64,000 bases of DNA. It comes from Mycolicibacterium aurum. GTDB taxonomy: Bacteria; Actinomycetota; Actinomycetes; Mycobacteriales; Mycobacteriaceae. Location of the stretch: contig NZ_LR134356.1 in assembly GCF_900637195.1 (NCBI RefSeq), forward strand, positions 1,798,001-1,862,000, in the 5' to 3' direction. Below are positions 32,790 through 40,638 of this stretch, in pieces; position 1 is the first letter of the stretch, and each line of letters starts with the position of its first letter. Both the position numbers and the translations under genes were made by a program. A model generated the notes under the pieces. It was not told the origin of the DNA, searched no databases, and saw only the letters and a list, made by a program, of their open reading frames with translations.

Positions 32790-33262
32790 GTCGGCCTCAG
32801 TCTCAGCGAGGCGAGGCGGGTGCGGGCGTCTTCGGGGATCGGTGTCGGACCGCTGTCGTCTAGCAGCACCAGCACCGTGTCGCAGAGACTTACGCAGGCG
32901 TCGTCGTGAAACAGGGCGGTGGAGGCCACGAACGACGTCCGCCCGACGTGGCCGATGCCGATGGCGGTGTCGATCGCCGCCGGCCAGGGCGCCTCGCGCA
33001 GATAGTGAACGACGATCGTTGACGTCACGATGCGTCGGCTTCGCGCGGTGCGGTCATAGACATCCGGGAACACCCGCCGGTTGAGGCTGGCCCGGGTGTT
33101 CTCGTGCAACGATTCCAGCGCGACGTTGTTGAGGTGTCCGTTGGCGTCCATGTCCCCGAAGCGCGCGTCGATCAGTTGGTGGACGGGGTACGCCGAGGCC
33201 TCCAGCCGTGCCGGATGTGGGCGCGGCACGGAGCTGATCAACGGGTTCGGACCGGAGTGCAT
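32786..33262 (-). CDS. Acyl-CoA thioesterase, hotdog fold (4HBT type)
   Basis: A 158-residue hotdog protein. The segment DARFGDMDANGHLNNVALE (about residues 33-51) is the family active-site loop with a catalytic Asp. The rest shows the beta-sheet pattern VTSTIVVHYL and IGIGHVGRTSFVAST. It should hydrolyse acyl-CoA thioesters. The stop/start overlap with the acyltransferase gene shows coupling. The P450 gene ends 35 bp upstream on the same strand, so this pair may be the tail of the catabolic operon. Confidence 0.8.
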   Translation of the reverse strand: MHSGPNPLISSVPRPHPARLEASAYPVHQLIDARFGDMDANGHLNNVALESLHENTRASLNRRVFPDVYDRTARSRRIVTSTIVVHYLREAPWPAAIDTAIGIGHVGRTSFVASTALFHDDACVSLCDTVLVLLDDSGPTPIPEDARTRLASLRLRPT

Positions 33263-33297
33263 GAGATGAAACTAGCGTCTCGGTCATGCCGGGCATG

Positions 33298-34488
33298 CTA
33301 GGCGCCGACCAGTCGGACCGGTAGCCGGTCGTGGCGCCGGATGATGTTGTTGACCGCCCATTCCGGCGGACCGGTCAGCTCGATGCGTTCCACCCGCTCG
33401 GCGAGGGCACGCAGCATCGCGCTCGTCTCCAGGCGCGCCAATCCTTGACCCGCACAGGCATGCGCGCCCTGGCCGAAGCCCAGCTGGCGGGTGGCGTCCC
33501 GCCTGATGTCGAAGGTGTCCGGCCCATCCCACTCGAGCTCGTCGCGGTTGGCCGAGGCGTACATGACCAGTACGCGGGTGCCCGCCGCGATCGTCGTTCC
33601 CGCGATCTCGATGTCGCTGACCGCTTTTCGGGAGAAGGCACGCAGCGGCGACTCGTAGCGGATGACCTCGTTGATCGCGTTGGGTATCAGGGTGGTGTCG
33701 GCGCGGATCATCTGCCACTGCTCGGGGTGGGTGCCGAAGAGGTACAGAGCGTTGGAGATGGCGCTGATCGTGGTGTCCAACGACGGCGCGATGTAGTCGA
33801 TCATCAGAGCTGAGCACTCGGCTGCGGTCAGTTGACCGTTGTCCGACGCGATCAGCACGTCATGCCCGAGGCTGCCCTCGATGACGGAGCGCTTCCTGAC
33901 CACCTTGCGCGCGAACCGCAGCGTCTGACCGACATGGGGTAACGCCCTGACCGCGTGTCTGTTGAGCGGTCCGAGGATGTCGAAAGTCGCTCCGCCCCAG
34001 GCGAGGAGATTGCCGCGCTGCTCGCGCGGCCACCCGACCAGGTCGGGGACCACCGCCATCGGCAAGGCAGCTGCGACATCGGAAACCCCGTCCACGACAT
34101 CCCGGTCCAGCGCCTCGTCGACCACCGCTGCCGCCTGGCGGTCCACGTCGTCGCTGATCGCGCGTAACGCGCGGGGGAGCATCCGGTGTGCGACCAGCTT
34201 GCGCCGCTCGTCGTGTTCGGCGCCGTCGCTGTTGAGGGTCGTCCCGCGGGAGAGTCGATTACTGAACGGATTGAGCGCGACACCCTCACCCGAGATGAAC
34301 GCGGTGTCGTTGCGCAGCACCGACTTGCACTCCGCGTAACGCGGTAGTGCGTAGACCCGCTGGCGGGCCAGCCGGACGACCGGGCCCAGAGCGCGCAGTC
34401 GCGCGTAATGCGGGTAGGGGTCGATGATCGCCGCCGCACGGTAAATGTCCGGTCGGTAGGTCGGAATACGGTTGTCGGTCACCGTCAT
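33298..34488 (-). CDS. Cytochrome P450, fourth gene of aromatic-catabolism operon
   Basis: A 396-residue soluble heme monooxygenase that needs ferredoxin and ferredoxin reductase. The heme loop is LGFGQGAHACAG with ligand Cys345, and the ExxR motif is EVIR (274-277). The I-helix reads APSLDTT (234-240): DTT is kept, but the usual AG before it is replaced by PS, which may alter oxygen activation. The ATG at 34488 overlaps the monooxygenase stop by 4 bp and removes a spurious N-terminal extension. Substrate unknown; its place behind a ring-cleavage set suggests hydroxylation or demethylation of an aromatic compound. No ferredoxin gene is adjacent. Confidence 0.92.
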   Translation of the reverse strand: MTVTDNRIPTYRPDIYRAAAIIDPYPHYARLRALGPVVRLARQRVYALPRYAECKSVLRNDTAFISGEGVALNPFSNRLSRGTTLNSDGAEHDERRKLVAHRMLPRALRAISDDVDRQAAAVVDEALDRDVVDGVSDVAAALPMAVVPDLVGWPREQRGNLLAWGGATFDILGPLNRHAVRALPHVGQTLRFARKVVRKRSVIEGSLGHDVLIASDNGQLTAAECSALMIDYIAPSLDTTISAISNALYLFGTHPEQWQMIRADTTLIPNAINEVIRYESPLRAFSRKAVSDIEIAGTTIAAGTRVLVMYASANRDELEWDGPDTFDIRRDATRQLGFGQGAHACAGQGLARLETSAMLRALAERVERIELTGPPEWAVNNIIRRHDRLPVRLVGA

Positions 34489-36038
34489 CGGCGAGTCCTC
34501 GTTTCTGCGCCGGACGGGCGCGGTACCACGGATCGAGTCAGGCTGTCGCAGACCGCGCTGAGGCGCCTGCTGGTGCTCATGACAGTCCGGTCCGGCCGGA
34601 CCAACACGGCCGCGGCCCGGCCCTCTCGGAGCCACCGCCCCAGTTCGGAATCAGGTGAGGCGCGGTGCAGGACCGCTCCGCGCTGCTCGATGAGGGCCAC
34701 CTGGGTACGATCGGGCATCTCGGTGGTGACGACGGCGAACCCGTCCCCCAGTAGGGAGTCGAGTCGGCTGCCCGTGGTGGCGACGACCGGATTCGGGCAC
34801 AGCCTGCCCGCGAGTTCGCGGCGTCGGCGTGACCTGTGGACCAGCGACGAACGACGTAGCGCGGGGGATTCGCCATCGAGCACCTTGGCGCCCACACCGG
34901 GGATCCGGTGCAGTGCCGGCAGGGTGAGCCGACGTATCAGACCGCCGAGCCGGCCGCCGGAAGTCATGCAGCGTCCGACGCCCAGTGCGAGTCGGATCAT
35001 GGTTCGAGCGTGTGGTTTTCGTTCAGCCTCATAAGTGTCCAGCACCTCGGGCCCAAGTGTGCCGTCCAGTACGGCGGCCAGCTTCCACGCGAGGTTCATG
35101 GCGTCGCGCACGCCTGCGCCCATGCCCTGGCCGATGAACGGGGGAGTGAGGTGCGCGGCGTCGCCGAGCAGGAACACCCGGCCGCGGCGCCAGCGGTCCG
35201 CCAGTTGGGCGCGGAAGGTGTACTCGGTGACGCGGACCAGCGTGAGGGCTTCGGCGGAGATGGGACCGAGCCAGGGGCGCAACAGCGGGAGCAGGGCGGC
35301 GAGGGTGGCGTAGTCGCCGGCGGTCTCGGAGTCGAGCAGCTGAAACTCCCACCGGTAGCGCGTCTCGCCGATGCGCATGTAGGTGGCTGCTCGACGCTGA
35401 TCGCACACCTGGTGGACGCCTTCCCACTGGCCCAGGTCGGCGTCGGTCGCGATGTCGACGACGAGCCATCGCTGCGCGAAGCCGAGATCGTGCATGGTGG
35501 AGCCGATGTGGCGGCGGGTGACGCTGTTGGCTCCGTCGCATCCGAGGACGTAGTCGGCCTCCACCACGTGTTCGGTGCCGTCGGTGCGATCGGCGTAGGT
35601 CACCCGGACCGGCCCGACGATCCCGCCACAGATGTCGGTGACCTCGACGTTGCCGCGCAGTTCAGCGCCTGGATGTCGAGCCAGGTTGGTCCGCAGCAGC
35701 TGCTCGAACTCGGGTTGGTCGAACATGTTGGCCTGAGGGAAGCCGTTGCGGCTCAACGCAGTGTCGCGGACGAACTCCGCGAGCACGGTCATGGCACTGT
35801 CCAGGAGCCGCAGGCCCAGAGCGGGGCGGGAGATCGCGGCGAACGACTCGGCGACGCCCAGGCGCGCGATGATGCGAAAGACTTCGTCGTCCAGGTGGAC
35901 GGCGCGCGGCTGCGGGTACACCTGCGTCCAGCGGTCGAGGACGAGGCAGTCGACGCCGTACCGGGCCAGCAGGGCGGCCGCGGTGGTGCCGGTGGGGCCT
36001 GCGCCGATGACGACGACCGCAACGTGGCGGACGTTCAC
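34485..36038 (-). CDS. FAD-dependent aromatic monooxygenase (MhpA/PHBH type)
   Basis: A 517-residue class A flavoprotein hydroxylase. The N-terminal FAD motif is VIGAGPTG (residues 10-17), the DG motif is GCDGANS and the GD motif is LLGDAAHLTPPFIGQGMG. These fit 3-(3-hydroxyphenyl)propionate hydroxylase and related enzymes that make catechol-type products from phenols with NAD(P)H and oxygen. The C-terminal 120 residues form a thioredoxin-like tail as in MhpA. The start overlaps the FAH-type gene and the stop overlaps the P450 gene, each by 4 nt. Confidence 0.9.
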   Translation of the reverse strand: MNVRHVAVVVIGAGPTGTTAAALLARYGVDCLVLDRWTQVYPQPRAVHLDDEVFRIIARLGVAESFAAISRPALGLRLLDSAMTVLAEFVRDTALSRNGFPQANMFDQPEFEQLLRTNLARHPGAELRGNVEVTDICGGIVGPVRVTYADRTDGTEHVVEADYVLGCDGANSVTRRHIGSTMHDLGFAQRWLVVDIATDADLGQWEGVHQVCDQRRAATYMRIGETRYRWEFQLLDSETAGDYATLAALLPLLRPWLGPISAEALTLVRVTEYTFRAQLADRWRRGRVFLLGDAAHLTPPFIGQGMGAGVRDAMNLAWKLAAVLDGTLGPEVLDTYEAERKPHARTMIRLALGVGRCMTSGGRLGGLIRRLTLPALHRIPGVGAKVLDGESPALRRSSLVHRSRRRRELAGRLCPNPVVATTGSRLDSLLGDGFAVVTTEMPDRTQVALIEQRGAVLHRASPDSELGRWLREGRAAAVLVRPDRTVMSTSRRLSAVCDSLTRSVVPRPSGAETRTRR

Positions 36039-36973
36039 GCGTATCTGACCACCGCGCGCTGGGTGCCCAGGTCGATCACCCCGTCGTCGGTGCCGACGTG
36101 GGCTTCGACGACGTCACCGGGCTTGAGGTACTTGTCGTTCTTCGCCTGGGCTTTGAAGAAGGCTCTCCATTTCACCGCGGGAGGAAGGAGGGCGCCGATG
36201 ATCTCGATGGGCTTGGGCGGTGCGCTGAGCGCTGTGCCGGCGGGCGTCCCGGTGAGCACCAGGTCACCGACGTCGAGCCGCTGGAAGCGCGTCAACTCTT
36301 GGAGGGCGCGCAGAGGCGGATAGATCATGTCCCCGCCGACCACCGAGTCCTGGCGGAGCTCGCCGTTGACCCGTAGCTGCAGGCGCAGGTCGCGAAAGCG
36401 CGTGAGCTCGTCGCGGTCGAGCAGTACCAGCGACGGTCCTACCGGGGTGAACGTGGGATACGACTTCGCTTCGTAGAACTGGGTTTTGGGCAGCTGGACG
36501 TCGCGGGCAGATACGTCGTTGGTGACCACGAGCCCCGCGATGTAGTCAGGGAGGTCCGCGTCACCGAGGGTGGTGCCGACGGGCAGCTCGCGGCCGACGA
36601 CGAGGCCGATCTCGACTTCGTAGTCCATGAAGCGGACATGGCGGGGTTTGACGATGTCATCGGCGGGTCCGTTGATCGACCCCGAGGCCTTGCGGAAGAA
36701 CGTCAGCGGCACGGTCTCCGGATTCATGCCCGAATCCTTGACGTGCGACGCGTAGTTGGTCATCTGGGCCACCACCCGGCACGGTGCGGTCACGGGTGAG
36801 ACGAGGGTCAAGGTCTCCACCGGGACGCCGAGTGTGCCGCTGCTTGCGGTGTCGATGGCCGCGCGGTCGCCCAGCAGCTCTGCAGTGGTACTCGCCTCGG
36901 TGTCGATCCGTACTGCGCCGCTGTCGGTCTGGACGTACCAGGCGTCGGCGGTGCGCAGAATGGTGGTGGTCAT
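36035..36973 (-). CDS. Fumarylacetoacetate-hydrolase-family enzyme
   Basis: A 312-residue protein that likely hydrolyses, decarboxylates or isomerises a ring-cleavage product. The metal site is clear: Glu119 and Glu121 in MDYEVEIG and Asp153 in TNDVSARD. GTPAGTA comes later. The first 60 residues form the N-terminal domain seen in FAH-type hydrolases. The ATG at 36973 overlaps the dioxygenase stop by 4 nt. In meta-cleavage pathways this family acts directly after the extradiol dioxygenase, which fits its place here. Confidence 0.9.
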   Translation of the reverse strand: MTTTILRTADAWYVQTDSGAVRIDTEASTTAELLGDRAAIDTASSGTLGVPVETLTLVSPVTAPCRVVAQMTNYASHVKDSGMNPETVPLTFFRKASGSINGPADDIVKPRHVRFMDYEVEIGLVVGRELPVGTTLGDADLPDYIAGLVVTNDVSARDVQLPKTQFYEAKSYPTFTPVGPSLVLLDRDELTRFRDLRLQLRVNGELRQDSVVGGDMIYPPLRALQELTRFQRLDVGDLVLTGTPAGTALSAPPKPIEIIGALLPPAVKWRAFFKAQAKNDKYLKPGDVVEAHVGTDDGVIDLGTQRAVVRYA

Positions 36974-38106
36974 GAGCTGGCTACTTTCATCAGGCCGCGC
37001 AGGCGGGTCAGGGTGAATTCGTTGTCGTCGTCGCGGATCGCGGTAAACATCGACCGCAGTTCCTCGATGGACTCCCGGCCGGGGGCGATCCCCAGGAAGT
37101 CGTTGGTCACCGGAGGGCCCCACTGCGCGAGTCCGGTCGCGGTGAACGCCGCCCACCCGGGTTCCAGGCTGTTGTCGAACATGTCCCCATCGGCGAAGTG
37201 CTCGACGAGGAAGCCGTCGGGATCGCGCCAGTAGTCGAAGATCTGGCTGCCCTGGATGTGGCGTCCGATGCCCCAGGATCGGCGGTATCCGCGTTCACGC
37301 AAATACTCGCCACCGGCCGCCATCGCGTCGAGGTCGCTGACCTGATAGGCCGAGTGCACGTAGCGATTCCGCGGTCCGAGTGCCATGGCAAGGGTGTGGT
37401 GGTCGGCGGGGGTGTCGCCGCGGTCGCAGCGGATGAAGCTCATCGCCGGGCCGAGGCTGCGCTGACCGGGGAAGTAGAGGAAGTCGCTGACGATCATCCC
37501 GAGGTGGTCCAGATACCAGTTGAGGGCCTGGGTGTACCTGGTGCTCTGCAGCACGACGTGGCCCAGTCGCTGAACGCGTGCGGGGATCCGTCGCGGTCGT
37601 TGAGGGGCATTGGCGCGCAGCAGATCGTGGCCGAGATTGAGAACCTGAGGTGGCTGAGTGGGAAGCCGGGGGAGGTCGTGGGTCCCGGCGACGACGCGCA
37701 CGGGGATTCCGGACGGGTCGACAAGGTCCACCGACAATCCGCCGATGCTCTCGGGCAGCGGTCGCGTCGCGGCGCCGGTCGCCGCGGCCAGGCGGGCGAC
37801 GTCACCGCTGTCCTGCGCGCGGAAGGCGACTCCGAGGAATCGGGAGCGCGTGCCCTGACGCACGATCACGCAGGGTGCGCCCGCGTCGGCTCCCCGCAAC
37901 TGCAGCTCGTCATCGCTGCGCAGCGCTGTCGAGAATCCGAATGCCTGCGCGAATGCCTCGGCACGGCGCAGATCCGGCTTCTCGAACTCCAGCCAGGCGA
38001 TGTCCTGCACCTTGATGACCGGATTCCGGGACCGCCCGGTGTGTTCACCCCGGCGGGATCCCTGCTCGCTGTGCAGGTTCGTGTGCGCGCCCGTCGCGTC
38101 GCCCAT
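36970..38106 (-). CDS. Extradiol ring-cleavage dioxygenase (VOC type I)
   Basis: A 378-residue two-domain vicinal-oxygen-chelate protein that should open a catechol ring next to its hydroxyls. The C-terminal domain has the iron triad His183 (LGHVVLQ), His251 (YVHSAYQV) and Glu302 (FLVEHF), with the spacing of BphC-type enzymes. The N-terminal 30 residues are polar and precede the first domain at VIKVQDIAWLE. It is the first gene of a four-gene leftward operon. Two TGACGA-type palindromes lie between it and the divergent TetR gene. The aromatic substrate is unknown. Confidence 0.9.
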   Translation of the reverse strand: MGDATGAHTNLHSEQGSRRGEHTGRSRNPVIKVQDIAWLEFEKPDLRRAEAFAQAFGFSTALRSDDELQLRGADAGAPCVIVRQGTRSRFLGVAFRAQDSGDVARLAAATGAATRPLPESIGGLSVDLVDPSGIPVRVVAGTHDLPRLPTQPPQVLNLGHDLLRANAPQRPRRIPARVQRLGHVVLQSTRYTQALNWYLDHLGMIVSDFLYFPGQRSLGPAMSFIRCDRGDTPADHHTLAMALGPRNRYVHSAYQVSDLDAMAAGGEYLRERGYRRSWGIGRHIQGSQIFDYWRDPDGFLVEHFADGDMFDNSLEPGWAAFTATGLAQWGPPVTNDFLGIAPGRESIEELRSMFTAIRDDDNEFTLTRLRGLMKVASS

Positions 38107-38123
38107 CAGCGCCTCCTAGCTAC

Positions 38124-38137
38124 TGACGAAATCGTCA
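38124..38137. promoter_or_regulatory. Operator candidate 1: perfect palindrome TGACGAAATCGTCA
   Basis: 6-bp half-sites TGACGA/TCGTCA around a 2-bp centre, 18 bp upstream of the dioxygenase start. It is probably bound by the adjacent TetR-family protein. Confidence 0.7.
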
Positions 38138-38166
38138 CATATGCCGTTATGCTCAGTCAAGCAAGA

Positions 38167-38180
38167 TGACGAAATCCTCA
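38167..38180. promoter_or_regulatory. Operator candidate 2: TGACGAAATCCTCA, one mismatch
   Basis: It repeats site 1 with one changed base, 43 bp further right, about four helical turns away. It lies just upstream of a TAGAAT (38198-38203) that could be the -10 of the TetR gene. Two sites covering both divergent promoters suggest joint repression. Confidence 0.65.
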
Positions 38181-38233
38181 GAAATGAGTGGGTCGGCTAG
38201 AATCCGATGACCTTCGGGAAGGAGGCGGCGCCG

Positions 38234-38908
38234 ATGGCTCAGCCGAACGAATCGCAGGACGGCCCGCCGAACCGGCTCGCGCGCCGCAAGCAGAAGACCC
38301 GCGCCGCGTTGATCGCGGCTGCGCAGTCCTTCATCGCGGCCGGCAAGCTCAACGTCCCGGTGCTGGAGATCACCCAGGCGGCCGACGTCGGAATGGGGTC
38401 GTTCTACAACCACTTCGACAGCAAGGAACAGCTTTTCGACGCGGCGCTCACCGAGGTGCTGGACATGCACGGCGCCATGCTGGACGAGCTCACGCAGTCC
38501 TTGGAGGACCCGGCCGAGACCTTTGCGCGCAGTTTCCGTCTGACGGGCCGCATGTTCCGCGAACGGCCGCAGGAAAGCCGGGTGTTGCTCTCGGGCGGGC
38601 TGGCTCTGTTGTCGTCCGATCGCGGCCTGGGGCCGCGGGCGCGCCGCGATATCGCCGCAGCCATCTCTGCGGGCAGGTTCCACGTGGACGACCTCAGCCT
38701 GGCGCTGGCCGTGGTCGCCGGGTCGCTCCTCGGTCTCGGACAGCTGCTCCACGACCAGCCGGATCGTGACGTCGCCGACGCGGCGGACAGGGTCACCGAG
38801 TACGTGCTGACGATCCTCGGCATGTCCACCGACGAGGCGCGCCGGATCTGCGCGCTGCCGCTCCCCGAGCTAGGCACGCCGGGATTCGCGGAGGACGTCG
38901 GCCGCTAG
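38234..38908 (+). CDS. TetR-family repressor, divergent from aromatic-catabolism operon
   Basis: A 224-residue DNA-binding regulator. The N-terminal helix-turn-helix covers about residues 18-65 (TRAALIAAAQSFI, then ITQAADVGMGSFYNHFDSKEQLF). The C-terminal helices form the ligand and dimer domain. The ATG at 38234 has a perfect AAGGAGG 8 nt upstream, so it was preferred to the in-frame ATG at 38207. The two palindromes at 38124-38180 are its probable operators. The ligand may be a pathway substrate or a CoA ester. Confidence 0.88.
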   Translation: MAQPNESQDGPPNRLARRKQKTRAALIAAAQSFIAAGKLNVPVLEITQAADVGMGSFYNHFDSKEQLFDAALTEVLDMHGAMLDELTQSLEDPAETFARSFRLTGRMFRERPQESRVLLSGGLALLSSDRGLGPRARRDIAAAISAGRFHVDDLSLALAVVAGSLLGLGQLLHDQPDRDVADAADRVTEYVLTILGMSTDEARRICALPLPELGTPGFAEDVGR

Positions 38909-39018
38909 CCGGGCGAGCTCCGCGTCACCGCCCTCGGCGCCGTCTTCGTCGGACCGGCCGGAACGCCCCGGCCACCGAATCCTCCGGTGCGGTTCGCCGA
39001 TGAGGCAGAATTGCGGCG

Positions 39019-40008
39019 GTGACGAACCCGCCGAACCGCCCCGGCCAGCCCGGCTGGCGCGGCCGGGGAGCGCCACCGCCTGATCCGGCGACCCGTCGAC
39101 TCCCACGCCCCGGCGGGCCGGACTCCCCAACGGAGAAGATCCGCGCGCGTCCCGCGGACGCGGCGCCCACCGAACAGATCCGACGGCCTCCGCCCGCCGC
39201 CCGGCCCCCACACCCGCCTGCTGTCCCGCCTCGACCGCCGTCGCCGCCCCGGCCTGCTACGCCCTCTGGCGACCGGCCCAGGAGTCGTAGCGCCCTCAAC
39301 CGGCAGGCAATCATTCTGCTGGCGGTCATCGCGGTGGCCGTCCTGGCGGGCGGCCTGGCCGGCGCGGAGCTCTACGCACGCCACCGTGCCGACGACATCC
39401 TCGTGGCCGTGGCGGAATGCGTCGTCGAGGACGGCGCGACCATCTCCTACGGGGTGAATCCACCGTTCCTGTGGCAGCACATGACCGGCCACTACACCAA
39501 CATCTCGGTACGCACAGCCGGTGACCGTGTGCAGTCCGCGGACGGAATGACCGCGGACGTCACCCTCCGAGACATCCGGCTACAGGGATCGGGTGACTCG
39601 AAAGGGACCATCGGTTCACTCGACGCCACGCTGACCTGGTCGTCGGCCGGCATCAAGGACACCGTCGCCACCAACCTGCCGGGGGTCGGCAGTCTGGTCA
39701 CCGGCGTCACGACCGACCCGTCCGCAGGCACGCTCGTCCTCGCTGCGGGCAGCGCCGGCGTCACCGCGCGACCCGTTGTCACCGACGGTGACCTCAACCT
39801 CGAGGTGCTCGATGTCACCGGACCGTTCCCCAAGGATGCCGTGCAGTCGGCCCTGAACGATCTGACCAAGAAACTGAACGACAACTATCCGCTCGGCATC
39901 CGGGCGGACAGTGTCGAGGTCACCGAAAGTGGAGTCGTCGGAACGTTTTCCAGTCGTGACGCGTCGATTCCGACCGAAGAGTCCAACGCCTGCTTCGCGC
40001 GGCTGTAG
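39019..40008 (+). CDS. LmeA-like (DUF2993) lipid-binding protein with Pro-rich cytoplasmic tail
   Basis: A 329-residue membrane-anchored protein. Residues 1-90 are Pro/Arg-rich and probably cytoplasmic and disordered. One helix (about 95-118, IILLAVIAVAVLAGGLAGAE) spans the membrane. The rest is a periplasmic DUF2993 domain (VRTAGDRVQSADGMTADVTLRDIRL, in part), similar to LmeA, which takes part in mannan maturation of lipomannan/LAM. It differs from classic LmeA in having the long Pro-rich head. Function is inferred from the fold only. Confidence 0.75.
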   Translation: MTNPPNRPGQPGWRGRGAPPPDPATRRLPRPGGPDSPTEKIRARPADAAPTEQIRRPPPAARPPHPPAVPPRPPSPPRPATPSGDRPRSRSALNRQAIILLAVIAVAVLAGGLAGAELYARHRADDILVAVAECVVEDGATISYGVNPPFLWQHMTGHYTNISVRTAGDRVQSADGMTADVTLRDIRLQGSGDSKGTIGSLDATLTWSSAGIKDTVATNLPGVGSLVTGVTTDPSAGTLVLAAGSAGVTARPVVTDGDLNLEVLDVTGPFPKDAVQSALNDLTKKLNDNYPLGIRADSVEVTESGVVGTFSSRDASIPTEESNACFARL

Positions 40009-40016
40009 AAGCGCCG

Positions 40017-40499
40017 TCACCCCACCCCGCGGCCCGCGGCCAGTTCTTCCAGCAACGGCCGCGTCCGGTAGGCGACCACTTCGTGCATCGCGACCGACAT
40101 CGTCGTGCGCTCCACCCCGGGGACCGCGAGGACGAGTCCGGCGACGCGGTACAGATCGTCGGCGTCGGTGGCCACCACGCCGATCAGCAGGTCGGCCGCG
40201 CCGGACAACCCGGTGACCTGCGTGACCTGCGTGACGGTCTCCAGCTCGGCGATCACGTCCTCGAGCCGGTGCTGATCGACGACCACGGTGATGAAGGCCT
40301 TCAGCGGGTAGCCCAGGTCGCGGGGCGACACGCACCGGTCGATCGGCGCGAGCACCTTCTCCTGGTCCCATCGGGCCAACCGCGCCTGCACGGTGTTTCG
40401 TGCCAGGTTCAGCATGGTCGCCAGCTGCACGCCGGTTGCCCGTGGCGCGTCACACAGCGCCAGGAGCAGTCGGGCGTCGGTTCGGTCCAACTTCGTCAT
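40017..40499 (-). CDS. Lrp/AsnC-family transcriptional regulator
   Basis: A 160-residue regulator. An N-terminal winged helix (DRTDARLLLALCDAPRATG, then LARNTVQARLARW) precedes the ligand-binding RAM domain with its repeated VTQVTGLSGAADLLIGVV-like pattern. Such proteins sense amino acids. It is divergent from the indolepyruvate ferredoxin oxidoreductase gene, so it probably controls that gene in response to an amino acid or a keto-acid derivative. The 139-bp gap contains repeat motifs that could be its sites. Confidence 0.88.
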   Translation of the reverse strand: MTKLDRTDARLLLALCDAPRATGVQLATMLNLARNTVQARLARWDQEKVLAPIDRCVSPRDLGYPLKAFITVVVDQHRLEDVIAELETVTQVTQVTGLSGAADLLIGVVATDADDLYRVAGLVLAVPGVERTTMSVAMHEVVAYRTRPLLEELAAGRGVG

Positions 40500-40521
40500 G
40501 TCGCGCAGTATCCCACGTCAC

Positions 40522-40583
40522 ACTGCTCACAGAATGGGCAACATGCTCAAGCCATCAGCGCATGGTTGCTCACAATGCATGGC
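40522..40583. promoter_or_regulatory. Repeat motifs in the Lrp / indolepyruvate oxidoreductase divergent region
   Basis: GCAACATGC (40538-40546) and GCATGGTTGC (40560-40569) form an imperfect inverted repeat. TGCTCACA occurs twice (about 40524 and 40568), each followed by an ATG-rich GGCAA segment. Such phased repeats are typical of Lrp-type binding regions; binding is inferred. Confidence 0.4.
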
Positions 40584-40638
40584 AATGACACCCTGGAGGG
40601 AGCAATACGCCCAGCAATCGCCAAGGTGGTGTACACAG

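Noticed and set aside
34489..34635. N-terminal extension of the P450
   Set aside because: Out-of-family Pro/Arg-rich sequence inside the monooxygenase gene; the 4-bp overlapping ATG at 34488 is far more likely.
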